NCBI GenBank assembly: GCA_910576935.1
Contig: CAJTKG010000005.1
Location: forward strand, 45,516-98,206
Source: an uncultured Muribaculaceae bacterium
GTDB taxonomy: Bacteria > Bacteroidota > Bacteroidia > Bacteroidales > Muribaculaceae
Length of the DNA: 52,691 nucleotides
Direction of reading: 5' to 3'
In this document: piece after piece, positions 27,287-35,168 of the stretch
How positions within the stretch are numbered: the first letter of the stretch is position 1
How the letters are laid out: each line of letters begins with the position of its first letter
Notes under the pieces: generated by a model
Database searches by the model: none
What the model was told of the DNA's origin: nothing
Seen by the model: the letters and a program-made list of their open reading frames with translations, nothing else
Made by a program: the position numbers and the translations under genes

Positions 27287-28327
27287 CTATTCGTAGCCTT
27301 CGGGCAGAGGAGGCTTTGCGTCATCGGGAATATTCGGGTCTGTCCGCATATCCTTTATGGCTTGGATTTCGCCGGGTGTAAGGCGGGATTTCCGTTGATG
27401 GGGCAATGGAAAGCGGTCAATCTCAACATCTTTCGGTTTTTTCTGCTCCGGCTTTGGCTTCGGAGGCTTGGGTTTCCAATCGTCATGTGGCTTGAAATAT
27501 GGCGATGGCTGTTTGTCCATTTCGCGTTCCACAATTGTTGTCTGCCAACTTTCACGCTGTTCATCGGTGCCGGTGATGATTCCTTTCTCTATCTCCTCAA
27601 TGGGTGCGGTATCCTTAAACATTGTGCGGACTGCGCGATAGAGCCATTCTACACGGATCAGCTCGTTTCGCTCCTGCCGCAGTTCATAATACAGCCAGCC
27701 GAATAGAGCCGACAAATTGAAGAATATCATCAGCGCGATGCTCAAACGGCGGTTTGTCTTGCGTACCTTGTCGTTTTGATTGCGGATTTCAAGCTCCTTG
27801 TTTATCTGCCGCAATGTACGGTGGATGCTACCGGCATCATCAAGGGTTATACCGGGCGATTTGATTACTCCTGTAAGGAGGGCATCACGAGTGGAGTTGT
27901 CGATTTTCGGCGACAGCTCGTTGATGACATTCAGGGAGGCTTTCTCGGCTGCGTCTGTTGCCGCTTTCTCCGTAATCGCCTGAACATCCGGCACGGGTAT
28001 GGCATTAAACGCCTTCTGCATCTCGCCCAGACTTTTCATGACGAGCGACACGGTGCTGTTGAGCGTCTGCACCATTCCCGACAGGATTCTGATGTCCTCG
28101 CTCTTGGCGATATTTTTCGGCAAGTTGACCTCTATCGTCTGTGGCTGTTGCGGTTCAGCCGGAGGCGGAAACATAGGCTGTGCAGGAATATTGAGGTTGT
28201 CTATCTGATTTCTGACCTCTGTGAAATTGTCGGTCAGCGTCTTTTCGAGCCTCGCCAGTTGGCGGCGCAACAGCTCAATGTCGGTGTTCTCGCATTGAAC
28301 ACCCTGCGGTTCTTCTTTCTTTGCCAT
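27287..28327 (-). CDS. Mobilization-associated membrane protein
   Basis: 346 residues from ATG 28327, 2 bp after the relaxase stop; a longer start inside the relaxase is less likely. An N-terminal coiled-coil-like segment (LLRRQLARLEKTLTDNF) leads to a Pro-rich stretch, another helical region and one transmembrane segment near 205-225 (LSIALMIFFNLSALFGWLYY). The C-terminal half is cytoplasmic and rich in Pro and Lys (KPKPPKPKPEQKKP). No enzyme motif is visible. Its position directly after the relaxase suggests a role in bringing the relaxosome to the host's coupling protein at the membrane, which is inference. Confidence 0.7.
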   Translation of the reverse strand: MAKKEEPQGVQCENTDIELLRRQLARLEKTLTDNFTEVRNQIDNLNIPAQPMFPPPAEPQQPQTIEVNLPKNIAKSEDIRILSGMVQTLNSTVSLVMKSLGEMQKAFNAIPVPDVQAITEKAATDAAEKASLNVINELSPKIDNSTRDALLTGVIKSPGITLDDAGSIHRTLRQINKELEIRNQNDKVRKTNRRLSIALMIFFNLSALFGWLYYELRQERNELIRVEWLYRAVRTMFKDTAPIEEIEKGIITGTDEQRESWQTTIVEREMDKQPSPYFKPHDDWKPKPPKPKPEQKKPKDVEIDRFPLPHQRKSRLTPGEIQAIKDMRTDPNIPDDAKPPLPEGYE

Positions 28328-28329
28328 GA

Positions 28330-29346
28330 TTACATTCTTTGGGATTTGCGTTTCTGTTTCTTTCTGGGATGTGGAAGTTCCCATGCCTCACGCTCCGCGT
28401 CGGGGTCTATACCGTTGCCCGGTTGGATAAGTCCACCGAGGAATTGGCCGACACCCTCGCCGATATTCGCCGCCATGTCGATGGCGGATGCTGCCGTAGA
28501 TTTTACAGTCCTTATCGCATCATCGGAGATTGACGATGTGCCGGATTGCGGAGAATTTGAGTAGGTAGCGCGTGCCCTTTTTGGAGCGGTCTGACGGTTG
28601 GATTGGCTGAAATACCGTTCAAGATTCCTGTACTTGAAAGCCTCCCCGATGTCGGAGCCTTTCAGCTTGTAGTCGCCTATCTGGAACGACACGCCCTGCA
28701 TCTCGGTGGTGCCACGGCGATATTTCGGGATAAGTCGGATATTCTTTTTCGCCAGTTCACGGGCAAAAGTGTTCCAGTCATGCGACACTTTCAGAGCCTC
28801 TGTTGCCGCGATTCTTATCTCGGCTTTGGCTCTCTCGATGCCGTGTAACTTGTCAAAGGCGGGTGTTTCATTCTTGGGCAGTGCGAGCCGTAAACGCTTT
28901 GTCAGAGCCTCGCAGACACGTTTGTTCCTGTATCGGTTACGCCCGGATTCCATGCGCCTGCCGTTGTCGCCGACCATGTTGAACACGATATGGCAGTGTG
29001 GTTTGTCTGTTTCGTAATGGCGAACCACAATCCATTGGGTCTTGTCAAGCCCCATAGACTTGATATAACTCTCGGCAATCCGCAACATCCTCTCATCGCT
29101 TAATTTGCGCCTGTCATCGGCGGCGAAAGACAATGTTATATGTCCTGCCGGATTGCTTATGCGAGGATTTTTCATCGCCTGAAGCTCGAAACTCGCGATA
29201 ATCTGATTGCGTTTTTCGCCCATGATACCGTTGCTGCCGAGTATCCTCCAAGTGTCGGGAGTAAAGATTTTGTGGTCATGTTTCTCTCTGGTAACATAGT
29301 CGACTTTTGAGGCAAACGACCCCGATTTGAGTATTTTTCCTATCAT
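28330..29346 (-). CDS. mobB: Relaxase/mobilization nuclease (HUH, MOBP-like)
   Basis: The 338-residue protein has the two relaxase landmarks: an N-terminal Tyr region (SKVDYVTREKH, Tyr17 candidate nucleophile) and the metal-binding HUH motif RHYETDKPHCHIVFN (His110, His117, His119). The rest matches the Bacteroidota MobB/BmgA-type relaxases of small mobilizable elements. The enzyme nicks at oriT and leads the strand into the recipient through a helper conjugation system. Its start overlaps the MobC-like gene by 4 bp (ATGA), showing translational coupling. The symbol follows Bacteroides usage. Confidence 0.88.
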   Translation of the reverse strand: MIGKILKSGSFASKVDYVTREKHDHKIFTPDTWRILGSNGIMGEKRNQIIASFELQAMKNPRISNPAGHITLSFAADDRRKLSDERMLRIAESYIKSMGLDKTQWIVVRHYETDKPHCHIVFNMVGDNGRRMESGRNRYRNKRVCEALTKRLRLALPKNETPAFDKLHGIERAKAEIRIAATEALKVSHDWNTFARELAKKNIRLIPKYRRGTTEMQGVSFQIGDYKLKGSDIGEAFKYRNLERYFSQSNRQTAPKRARATYSNSPQSGTSSISDDAIRTVKSTAASAIDMAANIGEGVGQFLGGLIQPGNGIDPDAEREAWELPHPRKKQKRKSQRM

Positions 29347-29693
29347 GTTTTTATGCGGTTCTTGAGTTTTAGGATGAATCCAGCGATGCAGTCAACGATA
29401 TTTTCAGCCTTTGCAGCCACGGGCAAATATCCCCCGGCATTGGCATGGTGCGCTATCTGATTGAGGTTCGGACCGAGTTTTTTAAGCTCGTAAAGCAGCA
29501 TCTTTTCCTCATGTGACAGCACTCCGCTGACCTCGGCGTTCAACGCTCCGGCTCTCACATATTCTGAGCGGCTAAGCCCGGCACGGGATGCCTTGATGTC
29601 GATGATGTCAAATTCTGTATCGTTGAAACTCACCTTGATTTGTCTGTCACGTTTCGCCGCTCCGAGTGGCGGTCGTCCTGTGGGTTTTCCCAT
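29343..29693 (-). CDS. mobA: MobC-like relaxosome accessory protein
   Basis: 116 residues from ATG 29693 (MGKPTGRPPLGAAKRD); the upstream extension of the frame lies in the oriT-like region and is unlikely to be coding. A ribbon-helix-helix-like N-terminal segment (IKVSFNDTEFDIIDIKASRAGLSRSEYVR) leads to the MobC signature LKKLGPNLNQIAHHAN. Such proteins bind oriT and open it for the relaxase. In Bacteroides elements this position is often called mobA. Confidence 0.85.
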   Translation of the reverse strand: MGKPTGRPPLGAAKRDRQIKVSFNDTEFDIIDIKASRAGLSRSEYVRAGALNAEVSGVLSHEEKMLLYELKKLGPNLNQIAHHANAGGYLPVAAKAENIVDCIAGFILKLKNRIKT

Positions 29694-29910
29694 ATTCGTA
29701 TGATTATAGTCAGTGTAATGGTTATACCGGTTAATGCGACCACCGGGAGGCCGGCAATACTCCGCAAGGCGGTCGGGTTGCCCCCTTTCGGTACACCCGA
29801 AAGGTATCTTGCCCCTACCAACTTTTTCATGGCTGCGCAGCATATACTGCAAACCTATCCTTGCAGGAGTTGCCAGCCCCGGTCAGTCGCTTAAATCCGA
29901 CAATTATCTA
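29694..29910. other. Candidate oriT region
   Basis: The 217-bp gene-free stretch lies upstream of the mobilization genes. It contains the perfect hairpin CCTTTCGG (29784-29791) / CCGAAAGG (29797-29804) with a 5-nt loop, followed by a TATCTTGCCCC stretch. A second inverted repeat is CTGCAA (29847-29852) / TTGCAG (29861-29866). Position and hairpins fit an origin of transfer; the nick site cannot be placed from sequence alone. Confidence 0.55.
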
Positions 29911-30372
29911 TCAGAGTTTGCGCCAGATTTCGATGTCGTCGGCATAGAAATTCAGATGCTCGGCAAGCACGGCATTGATATAGCTGCCGACATTGGCACC
30001 ACGGTCGCCGAGGATTCTGGCGATGCGTTCAAGCTGTTCCCATACTTCTTCCTCGATGTTGACGGGGTGGCGTTTCACCAGCTTTGTCGGTGTGAGGTAT
30101 GTTGCCTTGAACTCGGCGAAATCGGATTTGCGCTGTTGCTTACCTATGCGCTGTTGCTTGGGCTGTGTAGGTGATGCCGTTTCCTCTGCGAACAGAGTGT
30201 CGGCGGTGGTGCTGTTATCAGCATTGACGCTGTTGACCGCGAGATTTGGATTGTTTGAATTATCGGTTATCATAATTTTATTGTTTTTAGGTGTTGATAC
30301 TTGGGTTGCAGTTGCATCGGTCAACTCGGTTGACTTGGATGCTGGGGTTGAGATATTTTTCTTTGTTGTCAT
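29911..30372 (-). CDS. DUF3408-like mobilization/partition protein
   Basis: The 153-residue protein has a low-complexity N-terminal half rich in Asn, Ser and Thr. Its compact C-terminal domain (VKRHPVNIEEEVWEQLERIA, GANVGSYINAVLAEHL) fits the DUF3408/TraB-type family found in Bacteroides conjugative and mobilizable elements; its helices resemble ribbon-helix-helix DNA binding. It overlaps the upstream primase gene by 4 bp and lies just before the oriT candidate, so a role in transfer or partition is likely. Confidence 0.75.
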   Translation of the reverse strand: MTTKKNISTPASKSTELTDATATQVSTPKNNKIMITDNSNNPNLAVNSVNADNSTTADTLFAEETASPTQPKQQRIGKQQRKSDFAEFKATYLTPTKLVKRHPVNIEEEVWEQLERIARILGDRGANVGSYINAVLAEHLNFYADDIEIWRKL

Positions 30373-31454
30373 GATTTTTCAGTTTTTGAGGATTTTGGGA
30401 ATGTATCAGTATCGGGATTGTATCGTTCAACTGATACGAGAGTGAGTCGCAGTTCATCAATGAGCGTCTGCAAATAAGGGTTACGGCGTATCATAGATTG
30501 CAGCACGGCTTGGTCAGGCTCAATTTGCAGGAGATAATCCGCGATGTCAAGCCCGGATGTCCGCTCATCATCGCTTGCTGATTCTTCAAGAAAGTTGAAG
30601 ATGTTTGCCTCTATGCCGAGTGATTTCAATATCGGCAGTTTATCCTGCCATTGCTGTGTCGCTCCGAGGTCGGGGAACAGCGTCATCTGTCTGCCACGAA
30701 GAACACGCAGTGCAGCGGGATTAAAGCATCCGCGTTTACCGCCCGTTGCTAACCAAACATATTCCGGCAAATAGTATGATGCCACGATTGCAGTCTTCTC
30801 GCTCTCAACAATGGCAACCGGCTTGCCTCTGTTCATCGGCAACAGGTGTTCACCGAAAAAGCATTGACGCAGATTATAATCGGGCAACTTCAACAGCGAG
30901 TGAACCCATGTGACATGGTTGAACGGCTGCTTTACGCGCTTGCCGCTTTCGGCATCATAGAGCATGACTTTCCCGGTGCGGACATTGCAGCATATGTCGG
31001 TCTGCCAAAATACGCATGACCCCGGCCAATGTTTCGATGTGCCGACACGGTAAGTTTTCATCTGCCTCTCCGCTTCCTCGGCTCCGAACTTGGAGCGGAG
31101 GAACATATAGAGATTGTTCTGCTCATATCCGTGCAGAGTCTGTGCAACAGTCTCTGCCGCGATGAAGGAGGTTGGCTTTCGCTGCTCGGTCTGCTTGGCT
31201 CGCCATGCTGACGGAGCGGAGGAATCGGAGTGCTTAGGCTTCGCCAACGGATTTCGTTCAAAATAATCTTTTGGAGTAAAGTGATAGCCGCAGCTCTGCT
31301 CATGGTCACATCTGCCTACATCATCAGGAAACGAGATTTGTTTCTCGGTGTCGATATATCTGCTGAAACATCGCTTCTTGTGGCATGATGGGCAGGTGTG
31401 TCGGGTCGCCACTCCCTTATAGGGCTGGAGTATGAATCGGTGGGTACTGTTCAT
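30369..31454 (-). CDS. DUF6371-type primase-like protein with zinc ribbon and TOPRIM-like domain
   Basis: The 361-residue protein starts with a zinc-binding region (HTCPSCHKKRCFSRYID and GRCDHEQSCGYHF), as in CHC2-type primases. A middle TOPRIM-like segment follows (GKPVAIVESEKTAIVASYYLPEY in pieces, then VLRGRQMTLFPDLG). This matches the DUF6371 proteins paired with DUF3987 in Bacteroidota mobile elements. It likely primes replication of the transferred or excised circle. The coding chain continues into the DUF3408 gene (ATGA overlap). Confidence 0.75.
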   Translation of the reverse strand: MNSTHRFILQPYKGVATRHTCPSCHKKRCFSRYIDTEKQISFPDDVGRCDHEQSCGYHFTPKDYFERNPLAKPKHSDSSAPSAWRAKQTEQRKPTSFIAAETVAQTLHGYEQNNLYMFLRSKFGAEEAERQMKTYRVGTSKHWPGSCVFWQTDICCNVRTGKVMLYDAESGKRVKQPFNHVTWVHSLLKLPDYNLRQCFFGEHLLPMNRGKPVAIVESEKTAIVASYYLPEYVWLATGGKRGCFNPAALRVLRGRQMTLFPDLGATQQWQDKLPILKSLGIEANIFNFLEESASDDERTSGLDIADYLLQIEPDQAVLQSMIRRNPYLQTLIDELRLTLVSVERYNPDTDTFPKSSKTEKS

Positions 31455-31475
31455 AGATTCCCGAAGATTAGGCTT

Positions 31476-31537
31476 GCATTATTCGCATTTTCTGCATTTT
31501 TGGAGACTGAAAATGCAGAAAGTGCAGAAAAATGCAG
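31476..31537. repeat. 9-bp-periodic GCATT iterons in both orientations, copy 2
   Basis: GCATTA, GCATTT and GCATTT start at 31476, 31485 and 31494. They are followed by TTGGA and then by three inverted TGCAG copies at 31514, 31523 and 31533. CTGCATTTT and AAAATGCAG form a 9-bp hairpin. The array sits between the primase start and the 3' end of the DUF3987 gene, a plausible origin or regulatory site. Confidence 0.6.
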
Positions 31538-31545
31538 GTGTACGG

Positions 31546-32925
31546 TCAAATTTTACCATAAACGCCATGTCTGATTTTTTGAAAGTGAATCCCGGTGAAA
31601 CGCCTGATGAAATCCTTGAAGGTGCGCTCCGGCATCGAGTTGTCGGCGGCAATCTCAACTCCCTGCTCAGTCGTGAACTCGTCGGGTAAAGCCGACATCA
31701 CTGCGCGTTGCAGTTCCGACAGTGACAATTCCCGGATAAAGCCCTGTACCCTTGTGGCGGTTGCCTTGAAATAATCCACAAGCGATATGGCGTTCTCAAC
31801 TGACACAAAATCTATTTCCGATTTGTCGGCCTCGCCACACGCCCAGCGTGTCATTTGCAGTATAAGGCAGAAACGTATGGCATGGAAATCGAACTTGTTA
31901 TATACACCTTTCAGTGCGTCACATTCCTCGCGGTTACATTCCTCGGTGTTCATGCGCTGCCATTCGTATAGCCGCGCCTTCGCCTCCGGCGCAAACGGCA
32001 GGATATTGGCGACAATATTCCCGTCTGTGTCGGTTTCGTATGGCATCGCCACCAATTTACCGATGATGTCAGCCCATGCCGCCTCGATGTCGAATGACGG
32101 TTCCTTGTCGCTCCACGGCTGTTTGTCCTGATTTCCGGGCATTACGAACAGCAGGCGGTCAATAAATCCGTTTGATGTACGGCTGCCTTGTGCCAGCTCG
32201 TTTAGTATGCCGTTCTGGATTGTTCCTACCACCGAGATAAAAGGGCGGCTGATATATACCGAGTTTTTCACGCCCTTGCGGTCGGAGAACGATGGATTGG
32301 CATTGAACAGTTTTAGCCAGTATTCCTCATCAGAGCCTTTGTTGTAGCGGTTGAAGTTCTTGAACCACCCGGCAAGCTCGTCGTTCCACATCAGTATTCC
32401 CCGCAGATTCTGCGAGTGGATAAGCAGCATGGCTTCGGGAGTGGCGTCAGAGATAAGAAAACGTTTGCATATCGGCGCAACTGGGTGAGGCTCGGTGCGC
32501 TCCTTCATCGGCAGTTCGCGCTGACACTCATATTCCTCGCAAGCCTTGACATAAGCGCGTGTCGCCTTACCGTCCAATTCGGTGAAGGGTCGGATTGCGA
32601 AATTCAGCGGATGCGACTTGCACGCTCCGGGTCTTCCCACTAGAGCCATGAACAGGATTGCGCTCTCATCCCATTTCCCTTTGAGCCGGGCGAAATGGGT
32701 GTTGCCGATGCCAAGCCCGACAGCCACAAGCATAGCCCCTGCGAGATAATCCACCGGGTAGCCGTAGCAGTCGTTGGCCTCGCGTACAATCCTCTGCATC
32801 TTCATCGGCAACGCACCCAACGGAAAATCGCCGCCCTTGACGCTCACGCCCATATCCACGGCTTTGCCGAGTACAAGCATCGGGTCGATACCTTTACTGT
32901 CAGACACGTTCTTTTCCATATTCAT
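31546..32925 (-). CDS. DUF3987 protein (YfjI-like helicase/primase-associated ATPase)
   Basis: About 459 residues from ATG 32925, or 32919. The TTG at 32928 is less likely. A variant P-loop is visible (MALVGRPGACKSHPLNF, near residue 97) with a downstream ILMWNDELAGWF Walker-B-like block and an arginine-finger region (GSRTSNGFIDRLLFVMPG). The C-terminal part ends in an HTH-like segment. The family is typical of Bacteroidota mobile elements, next to a primase, and probably acts in element replication. Its 5' end overlaps the HTH gene by about 20-26 bp, so the block is one operon. Confidence 0.82.
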   Translation of the reverse strand: MNMEKNVSDSKGIDPMLVLGKAVDMGVSVKGGDFPLGALPMKMQRIVREANDCYGYPVDYLAGAMLVAVGLGIGNTHFARLKGKWDESAILFMALVGRPGACKSHPLNFAIRPFTELDGKATRAYVKACEEYECQRELPMKERTEPHPVAPICKRFLISDATPEAMLLIHSQNLRGILMWNDELAGWFKNFNRYNKGSDEEYWLKLFNANPSFSDRKGVKNSVYISRPFISVVGTIQNGILNELAQGSRTSNGFIDRLLFVMPGNQDKQPWSDKEPSFDIEAAWADIIGKLVAMPYETDTDGNIVANILPFAPEAKARLYEWQRMNTEECNREECDALKGVYNKFDFHAIRFCLILQMTRWACGEADKSEIDFVSVENAISLVDYFKATATRVQGFIRELSLSELQRAVMSALPDEFTTEQGVEIAADNSMPERTFKDFIRRFTGIHFQKIRHGVYGKI

Positions 32926-33217
32926 CAAGGACTTTGTTCACAGCCGATGTACGGTAGAACACTTTTGCGCCTACATGTACGGCTTCAAGATATTTGCTCT
33001 TACGCCAGTTTCTAAGGGTGTTGGCGCATACACCAAGCATCCGCATCACCTCCAAACGGGGAATAAGCGGATCTGCATCCGCCGCCTTCAACGTAGGCAG
33101 CAGTTCCTCCTTGGTCTTTGCGACTATATAGTCGGCAAATTCCTTGAGGTCGCACAGGGGGATTGCCAGCGTAAGCCCGGCGACACCCTCCTGCAAAAGT
33201 TCGGATAAACCTGTCAT
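32900..33217 (-). CDS. HTH (MerR/excisionase-like) DNA-binding protein
   Basis: 105 residues from ATG 33217; earlier in-frame starts at 33304 (ATG) and 33367 (GTG) give longer forms. The C-terminal half carries a winged-helix motif of the HTH_17 type: EVMRMLGVCANTLRNWRKS then LEAVHVGAKVFYRTSAV. Such small proteins act as excisionase (directionality factor) or as repressor of element genes. It heads the replication/mobilization operon, so control of excision and of that operon is the best guess. Confidence 0.75.
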   Translation of the reverse strand: MTGLSELLQEGVAGLTLAIPLCDLKEFADYIVAKTKEELLPTLKAADADPLIPRLEVMRMLGVCANTLRNWRKSKYLEAVHVGAKVFYRTSAVNKVLDEYGKERV

Positions 33218-33421
33218 GTTGATTTTATTCGCGTCGTCTGGGTTAAAGCATTGACCGCACCGACAACAGTTAAATGCAGTCAAAGGCTGATAGGCTCGAC
33301 GCATCGGCAACAGGTTTGAGGCGGTGGGGGCGACCGGTCTATTTTCCCCTTTGAGCCTCGTTGCCACTATGCGTTTTCAGCGTTACAGCGGTGCAAAGAA
33401 AGCACAAATCTCGTGCCTTTG

Positions 33422-33429
33422 CAAATATA
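33422..33429 (-). promoter_or_regulatory. Candidate -7 element for the replication/mobilization operon
   Basis: TATATTTG on the minus strand, about 205 bp before ATG 33217. There is no TTTG at the ideal spacing. The remaining part of 33218-33593 is non-coding with repeated TTTGTGC/TTTGCAC words. Confidence 0.4.
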
Positions 33430-33531
33430 TAACACTGATACATAGTGCTTTATATTCGTTTTAATTCGTAACGAAATAAAACGAAGAAATTTGTCTGAAA
33501 CGAGGGTGATCCAAACTGCCACATATGACAA

Positions 33532-33561
33532 AAGCCACCCGACAAAACTGTCAGATGGCTT
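33532..33561 (-). terminator. Terminator-like hairpin after the unknown gene
   Basis: AAGCCA/TGGCTT and inner GACA/TGTC pair around a short loop, 33 bp after the stop of the gene at 33594-34583. Confidence 0.45.
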
Positions 33562-33593
33562 CTTGTATATGATTGTTGTTGGGTGTATTTATG

Positions 33594-34583
33594 TCAGTCT
33601 GCAAACATATAGTCGGCGACACTCAACTTCTCCCTGATGTCGTTGTATTCGGTGATATGTTCGGGTCGCTCGAACATTCGGATTTTGTTACCTTTGTATT
33701 CGGTTAGCTCCATATAGCTTTTATGACCCTCCTGTATGCTGCGAGGTGTGGGTATGGAAACACCCGGATTGTCCTTGTATCTTTCGGAGAGAGCAGAATG
33801 AAATTCCACGATATTGGTTCTTGCCAAAGCCTGTCCTTCGTGAAGAACAATAAAGAGCATGGCGAAATCTCTACCGCTGTTGCGTATCTTCACATGGTTA
33901 TCGATACATTCAAAAAGATAACTGTCGCCGTTGGGTAAAAGCTCCGTTAAAGGGCGGCGTTTGGCGGCTTTGCCCGGAGTGCCTTTCTTGCCGATTGGCT
34001 TAACAATCTCCCTCACTTCTTCTGAGGCGGTCTTCAACTTGGCGATAGCTTTTGCAGTCACATTCGGCTCGCTACCCATTTCGCGCTGTTCCTCTACAAA
34101 GTTTGCCCAGTCTTCATCGGTTCGGGCTGCGATGGAGAGGCTGCGGTTTACAATCCATTTGATATGGTGTTTCGCGCCCCAGCGTAAAAGGAAATTTGTC
34201 TTTGGATTCCTTACAAGTTCCTCTCCGAACTCCACCATACACTCGAAGCTGCGGCCATAGAATACCCATGACATCATCGGCAGAAACATATTGCCGGAAA
34301 CATGGGGCGCGTTCAGTCCTGCGAGGAGATGGTTTTCCATGCCTCCGTCAACAAGCATCTTTTCCAGATGGCTCACATCATTTGAACTATCATCTTTAAG
34401 ATGTAGCAGTACGGCTTTCTCAAACTTTGGCATGAATGCCTTTGCGTGGTTGAATACTGCTACGAAACCGGGGCCTTCACGGTCGTGCATCCAGTCGGTG
34501 AAGTTGCAGTATTCCTCGTGGTGTGTGGCTTTCCATTTGCGGAGAAGCCCTTTTGCGTGTTCAATTTTTTCCTCGTTGTTCAT
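33594..34583 (-). CDS. Conserved element protein of unknown function (DUF6043-like, tentative)
   Basis: 329 residues from ATG 34583 (MNNEEKIEHAKGLLRKW); the longer frame up to 34697 would read into the element end and lacks support. The first two thirds are helical with SHLEKMLVDGGMENHLLAG, NPKTNFLLRWGAKHHIKW and a basic linker (GKKGTPGKAAKRRP). The last 110 residues look like a separate small domain. The N-terminal part resembles DUF6043-type proteins of Bacteroidota mobile elements; I am unsure of this. It is the last gene before the right border, alone between hairpins, a place often taken by accessory or defence cargo. Confidence 0.6.
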   Translation of the reverse strand: MNNEEKIEHAKGLLRKWKATHHEEYCNFTDWMHDREGPGFVAVFNHAKAFMPKFEKAVLLHLKDDSSNDVSHLEKMLVDGGMENHLLAGLNAPHVSGNMFLPMMSWVFYGRSFECMVEFGEELVRNPKTNFLLRWGAKHHIKWIVNRSLSIAARTDEDWANFVEEQREMGSEPNVTAKAIAKLKTASEEVREIVKPIGKKGTPGKAAKRRPLTELLPNGDSYLFECIDNHVKIRNSGRDFAMLFIVLHEGQALARTNIVEFHSALSERYKDNPGVSIPTPRSIQEGHKSYMELTEYKGNKIRMFERPEHITEYNDIREKLSVADYMFAD

Positions 34584-34684
34584 AAATGGGGGGATAGTTG
34601 TTGCAGCACGAAAAATTCGCACCGAAAAACAAAACAAGCAGGCCGCCCATAATGTTTGAGAAAATTTAACACTCGACATCGAAA

Positions 34685-34740
34685 AATTTTTGTCCACTGC
34701 GCCTCAAAACCTATTTTTGTGGACAGCCTGCGGACAAAAC
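34685..34740. promoter_or_regulatory. GTGGACA-type repeats at the right end of the element
   Basis: ATTTTTGTCCAC (34685-34696, inverted), GTGGACAG (34719-34726) and CGGACAAAAC (34731-34740) echo the three copies at 23803-23843. Candidate arm-type recombinase sites. Confidence 0.45.
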
Positions 34741-34750
34741 TCCAAAATAA

Positions 34751-34789
34751 AAATCTCTATCTATCTAAATATCAGATAAATAGAGATTT
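34751..34789 (-). terminator. Terminator of tRNA-Met
   Basis: AAATCTCTAT-C-TATCT (34751-34766) pairs with AGATA-A-ATAGAGATTT (34774-34789). On the minus strand the stem is followed by a T-rich run. It lies 8 bp after the tRNA 3' end, within the element, so the element supplies both the 3' half and the terminator. Confidence 0.75.
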
Positions 34790-34795
34790 AATAAG

Positions 34796-34809
34796 GTGGT
34801 CCCACTTGG
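34796..34809. repeat. Right attachment core inside tRNA-Met
   Basis: GTGGTCCCACTTGG is identical to 23637-23650. It is the acceptor end of the tRNA gene, the typical crossover region of tyrosine recombinases. Confidence 0.6.
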
Positions 34810-34870
34810 GCTTGAACCAAGGACTCCCTGATTATGAGTCAGGTGCTCTGACCAACTGAGCTATAGGACC
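34797..34870 (-). tRNA. tRNA-Met (anticodon CAT)
   Basis: The minus strand gives a full cloverleaf: acceptor GGTCCTA/TGGGACC, D-loop AGCTCAGTTGGTCAGAGC, anticodon loop CTCATAA in the CTGA...TCAG stem, and T-arm with GGTTCAAGCC. The CCA is not encoded. The anticodon CAT fits elongator Met; a lysidine-modified Ile2 cannot be fully excluded. It is the integration target of the element, which replaces its 3' end. Confidence 0.9.
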
Positions 34871-34911
34871 GAGATCATGGAGGTCTCTCAGACCGCCCGA
34901 TTTAGTGACTG

Positions 34912-34943
34912 CAAAGTTAGTGATTATTTTATTTCCTTGCAAG
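34912..34943 (-). promoter_or_regulatory. Promoter of tRNA-Met
   Basis: On the minus strand TAACTTTG (34912-34919) with CTTG at 34940-34943, spacer 20 bp. Predicted start is about 35 nt before the tRNA. Confidence 0.6.
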
Positions 34944-35168
34944 TTATTTTTTGCGTTTTTTATTTTTCGCACTATTTTCCGCATCCTTGGCCGGGGCGAC
35001 CCTACCGGCTGTTTTGCCACACTTATCTATCAACGGGCATGTGCTGTCACAACCGCAGTCACAATCGCAGCCATCGTCGCCACGGCGTCTGAAACGCCTG
35101 ACTATACCGACAACGGCGATTACTACTGAAATACCGACTATAATGACGGTGATGATCTCCTGACTCAT
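34944..35168 (-). CDS. Small Cys-rich membrane protein (FeoB-associated type, tentative)
   Basis: 74 residues: one N-terminal transmembrane helix (IITVIIVGISVVIAVVGIV), basic residues, a Cys cluster (CDCDCGCDSTCPLIDKC) and a Lys-rich tail. The layout fits the FeoB-associated Cys-rich membrane protein family, although no feo gene is near. Its start overlaps the NUDIX stop by 4 bp (ATGA), so it is the last gene of the operon starting at 41072. A metal-binding role is inferred from the cysteines only. Confidence 0.65.
   Translation of the reverse strand: MSQEIITVIIVGISVVIAVVGIVRRFRRRGDDGCDCDCGCDSTCPLIDKCGKTAGRVAPAKDAENSAKNKKRKK

Noticed and set aside
31476..31537. CRISPR or simple-sequence repeat
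   Set aside because: The 9-bp units occur in both orientations and form a hairpin; they fit protein-binding iterons better.
34441..34652. Plus-strand ORFs across the unknown gene near the right element end
   Set aside because: They are shadows of the minus-strand frame 33594-34583.
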